Shown here: one piece after another, positions 60,614 to 64,000 of the stretch
Position numbering within the stretch: the stretch's first letter is position 1
Layout of the letters: every line of letters starts with the position of its first letter
Source: Hexactinellida sp. DTS-2022
Lineage: Eukaryota; Porifera; Hexactinellida
Direction: 5' to 3'
Assembly: GCA_028753945.1 (NCBI GenBank)
Contig: JAPNXP010000002.1
Span: forward strand, 12,214,001-12,278,000
Length of the DNA: 64,000 nucleotides
The notes under the pieces: generated by a model
Told to the model about the DNA's origin: nothing
Database searches by the model: none
What the model saw: the letters and a program-made list of their open reading frames with translations, nothing else
Position numbers and translations under genes: made by a program

Positions 60614-62761
60614 ATGCCCAATAAGTGTTCAGTAACAGGTTGTTACACTAACTTCAATGAAGGCCCAAAGAAAACTGTGTTCAAGTTTCCGGGTGATCCA
60701 GTCTTGTCAAGAAAATGGTTGGAGTTTGTAAATCGAAATGATTTCGAGATCAGTAAATATTCTGTAATCTGTATCGATCATTTCGAAGAAAGATTCATTA
60801 TTCAGCATGAAACAAAAATGACACTTAATTACTCGATGAATCCAATCCCGACCATCCATCCTAGCTTCATACCGTTAAGTCTAGCCCCAATCCTAAATCT
60901 AAATTTGAAATCGGCTCTTTTGGCAATGTAGTCAGATACATCAAAATTTCTAAGGAATACAACGATTATCAAATAGATGTTTCTAACAACAGTGTTCTTA
61001 TGGGATCGCAACAGTCAATGAATGCATACACATTGATGGCAATCTCAACGTCAAGCGGAGCTATGAAGGCTCTCCTCTCCTCTTCTCTTCCAAACTATAT
61101 TGATCGAGCTGAAGGATCAAGGCTCACATCACTGGATATGCTTACGAATCTTCCCGTGTATTGTAAGAATGCTGAAAGAACTTGTGAAACGAACGTTATT
61201 AAGAACTCAAAATTACAATATTACAATCCAAAAGGAAGGCCTCCATATTCTGCTACTGTGTTAAGATTTGCCCTTATCATGCGATACACATCTAACTCAG
61301 CTTATAAATACTTGAAAAGATTTCTTCCCCTTCCTAGTTATTCTCTATTACGTAAATTAAAGTCGAAAAGTGTTGATACAAGTAAAGGTCTGTGTGCATT
61401 GAGGGATAACTTGTTATTCAGCGATGATGTGGTTCTATTGTTAGATGAAATGTACATACAACAAGAAGTACAGTACGATGGTCGAGAGTTAATTGGGTGC
61501 AATTCTGAACTTCAGATGTACAAAAGTATTCTATGCTTTATGGTTGTGTCTTTAAAGAAATCAATACCTTACATTCTCAAAGCGTTTCCCCTCACAAGAA
61601 TTAAATACCAAATTGTTCAGGATGATATACTTAGCTGTATATTTATACTCAACAAAGGGAACTTCATTATCAGAGCTGTAGTTTGCGATAATCATTCAAC
61701 TACGTTAGTGCATATAAACACCTCAAAGTCCTGTATCCATGCTCAACACGTCAAAACGCTATATCCAACCCATCCAACCCAGAGAAATATACATACCTCA
61801 TATTCGATAGCGTATACCTAATTAAAAATCTTCGCAACAACCTCCTAGCTAATAAATTCTTTCAGGTACCACCTTTGGAAATGAAACTCATGGATGTTGT
61901 CATAAATATTCCTCCAGGAACAATCCGATGGTCCACTTTTCATCGCGTTCATGAAAAAGATTTAGCGATCAAGTGTCATGTGAAAAAAGCACCTAAGATA
62001 TAATACCAAGTTTTACATCCAGGTAATAATAAACAGTCTGTCCCCTCACTTTGGCAATTTTTGATCTATCAACTATTTCAGCTATTAGTCAGTACTTCCC
62101 AGAAGAAAAAACAACTTATTCGTTCCTCAATTTAATAAACAGCTGGTGGTTGGTGGTAAATGCTAAAGAAAGGTTTCACCCTATTATAGTCGGCAATGCA
62201 CAAGTTGCGGGTGATGGAAAAATCAACTTTTTACATATTATGAGTGATTGGTTGACTACATGGAGAGATTCAGCTAAACTCGGTTTATCCAAACAAACTT
62301 TTAATGCCCTCATTAGTACAAATCGAGCTATTGCAGATCTCACAACCGATTTGTATAATGAAGGATATAAATATGTTCTCACGGGGCGATTACAGACTGA
62401 TCCTCTTGAACGATGATTCTCACAATATCGACAAATGTCGGGAGGTAGATTTTTAATGAGTCTAAAAGAGATCTATCGATCTGAATCTATCGTAAAGTTG
62501 AAAACATTTTTAGAAATGAATATTGAACTTACCACAATCACTTCTACCATAACAGATGAAGAATCAATCGCGCTTCATGATTTCGTTCAAGAGACCACTG
62601 GTGAAGATTTGAACCATATAACCATCTCTCAAGACGCTATTGAAGTGATTACGTTCCTTTCAGGGTATATATCTCGTTCACTACTCAAGAATATAGACTG
62701 TGAGGAATGCAAAAGAGCCCTCAATATCGATCCAGTTTCCAGTTCCCAGTTCATATCTTGA
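60614..62761 (+). pseudogene. P-element-type transposase (P-2), THAP domain, degenerate
   Basis: ATG at 60614 opens a THAP zinc finger (MPNKCSVTGCYTNF ... VICIDHFEERF). A frameshift near 60880 leads to a long frame (61000-61821) with LRFALIMRYTSNSAYKYLKR, VVLLLDEMYIQQEVQYDGRE containing the first catalytic Asp, and HVKTLYP. After a further shift come YLIFDSVYLIKNLRNNLL (~61795), WWLVVNAKERFHPI, and KYVLTGRLQTDPLER (62368-62412). A TGA follows where Arg is expected (R-*-FSQYRQMSGG). The last frame (62435-62761) carries SGGRFLMSLKEI and FLSGYISRSLLKN. It shares order and motifs with P-1 but is clearly divergent from it. Confidence 0.87.
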
Positions 62762-63175
62762 TGATTTGAATAAAGGGGGCCTCAAGCTACCAACATCGTC
62801 ACTAAACAACTATACATTACAGCACGGACTACTATATTACCGGACGCGACAAAGCCGAACCACAGTCAAAAATGCGTAGGCTGAACATTGTATGACTGAA
62901 AATATGGTCAATTCTGTATTTTTAGTCATTAAATTTGGTATCTAACAGAATCTTTGGGCGCTGAATTAAAAATGGCAATTTCAAGGTTCAAAAACTCACT
63001 CCCCGCCTTAATTTTGGCAAAAAGGCGTGGTCACACCCAAATATGGTCAATTCCATATTTTTGTTCTATTACTTCATCATAACACTAAATTCGAAATATC
63101 CTCTTAACTAGGATCGATATTGATGAAAATATGATTAATAAATTGTTCAGCTAAATATATATTACTACGTGACGG
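62762..63175. other. Flank after P-2, no gene seen
   Basis: Contains two similar phrases (atatggtcaattctgtattttt at 62908 and atatggtcaattccatattttt at 63042), a short direct repeat. No P-type terminal repeat could be identified. Confidence 0.3.
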
Positions 63176-64000
63176 TCGTGACCTTCGGTATACAAGGCCT
63201 GCATTGCTAGGCGAAAATTTGTGTACCATGGATTACTTAAAGTTCATTAAAAATTGGAGAATTGATCCATATTCCAATAATTAGCAATGATAGAGCTGAA
63301 AAGTGTATTATAACTATATAGGAATATGGTATCCAGGTATACATATCACCCTCCAGAATTGTGATATGTCATCATCTGATGACGTTATGGTTATTTGGTT
63401 GCGAATTATCTTGTTTTTCTAGCATACTTTTAACATAGTTAAACGCGTTATAAATGTTCAAAATTGGAACATGGTTATACCCAGAAGTAGTTGAATAAAA
63501 TATATCGAAATTATAAATGGAATGTTGACACATTCCTCGGTTGCCATGGAAAATGTATATTTCCTAAAATGTGCCATGACTCAAAAACTATGAATGTTAT
63601 GTAAACTAGACTGGTACTGATCTATCCGCAATAGGTAACTTCCTATTCATTGATAATACATTTTCTATGCCTAACTTCAATAATCTTTGAGATAATGAGA
63701 TAATTAACACTTAATTCATTATTAGGTAATGACTCACTATCTCAAAGATTATTGAAGTTAGGCATTGAAAATGTATTATCGATGAATAGGAAGTTACCTA
63801 TTCCGGACAGATTAGTACCAGCCTAGTTTACATAACATTTATAGTTTTTGAGTTATGGCACATTTTAAGAAATATACATTTTCCATGGCAACCGAGGAAT
63901 GTGTCACATTCCATTTATAATTTCGATATATTTTATTCAACTATTTCTGGGTATAACCATGTTCCAATTTTGAACATTTATAACGCGTTTGACTATGTTA
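63176..64000. mobile_element. Foldback element, copy 3 (runs off the window)
   Basis: Starts ggtcgtgaccttcggtatac. The left arm runs to a centre near 63715 (taacacttaattcattattagg). The right arm (63730 onward) is its complement and continues to the window edge at ttataacgcgtttgactatg. The arms are ~540 bp and show few mismatches. It confirms the full structure that copies 1 and 2 show in part. Confidence 0.85.

Overview
The window is non-coding-rich, AT-rich animal-type nuclear DNA made almost entirely of transposable elements and satellite-like repeats. I see spliced GT–AG introns, THAP, FLYWCH, BED and OTU domains, P-type, hAT, MULE and Ginger DNA transposons, Helitrons, a Ty3/gypsy relic and many short non-autonomous elements. 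This points to an invertebrate metazoan, but nothing in the sequence lets me name the species. I found no convincing host gene, rRNA, tRNA or CRISPR array.

Layout. Positions 1-2.4 kb hold hAT-type short elements and old debris. Positions 2.5-12.2 kb are a tandem array whose units each carry a ~118-bp hairpin (9 copies here, 14 in the window); it includes an apparently exact 1,689-bp tandem duplication. The array ends in a 35-bp palindromic minisatellite (12.2-12.96 kb). Positions 13.1-16.4 kb are a broken hAT element with a BED finger. Positions 17.3-19.3 kb are a broken MULE whose transposase carries an IAP-like RING finger at its C-terminus. Positions 19.7-22.5 kb are a broken P element. 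Positions 22.6-24.6 kb are a Helitron end, a hAT element and nested inserts, including a 609-bp TRIM retrotransposon.

Positions 24.7-35.1 kb are a nest. A dead Ginger-like element is interrupted by a hAT element (itself holding a Helitron) and by a foldback element. Inside one arm of the foldback sits an apparently intact 6,564-bp Ginger1-type transposon with TGTTGCATG ends and a GGCC target duplication. Its ten exons read through without a stop to give an 807-residue integrase-like transposase (HHCC, DD35E, GPY) that continues into an OTU cysteine-protease domain. This is the only gene in the window that looks intact.

Positions 35.1-40.1 kb are LINE-like and MITE debris. Positions 40.1-46.5 kb are a second hairpin/minisatellite array, split by a 1,779-bp Helitron. 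Positions 47-48.6 kb hold hAT-type elements. Positions 48.6-51.35 kb are a second, decayed MULE that also had a C-terminal RING. Positions 52.2-54.8 kb are the third array, in inverted orientation. Positions 54.8-58.2 kb are a frameshifted Ty3/gypsy pol. Positions 58.6-60.5 kb are a third MULE with an exact 9-bp target duplication. Positions 60.6-62.8 kb are a second broken P element. A third foldback copy runs off the right edge.

Many calls rest on exact target-site duplications and on reading frames that resume across an insert, both visible directly. Family names come from motif recognition only; no database search was possible.
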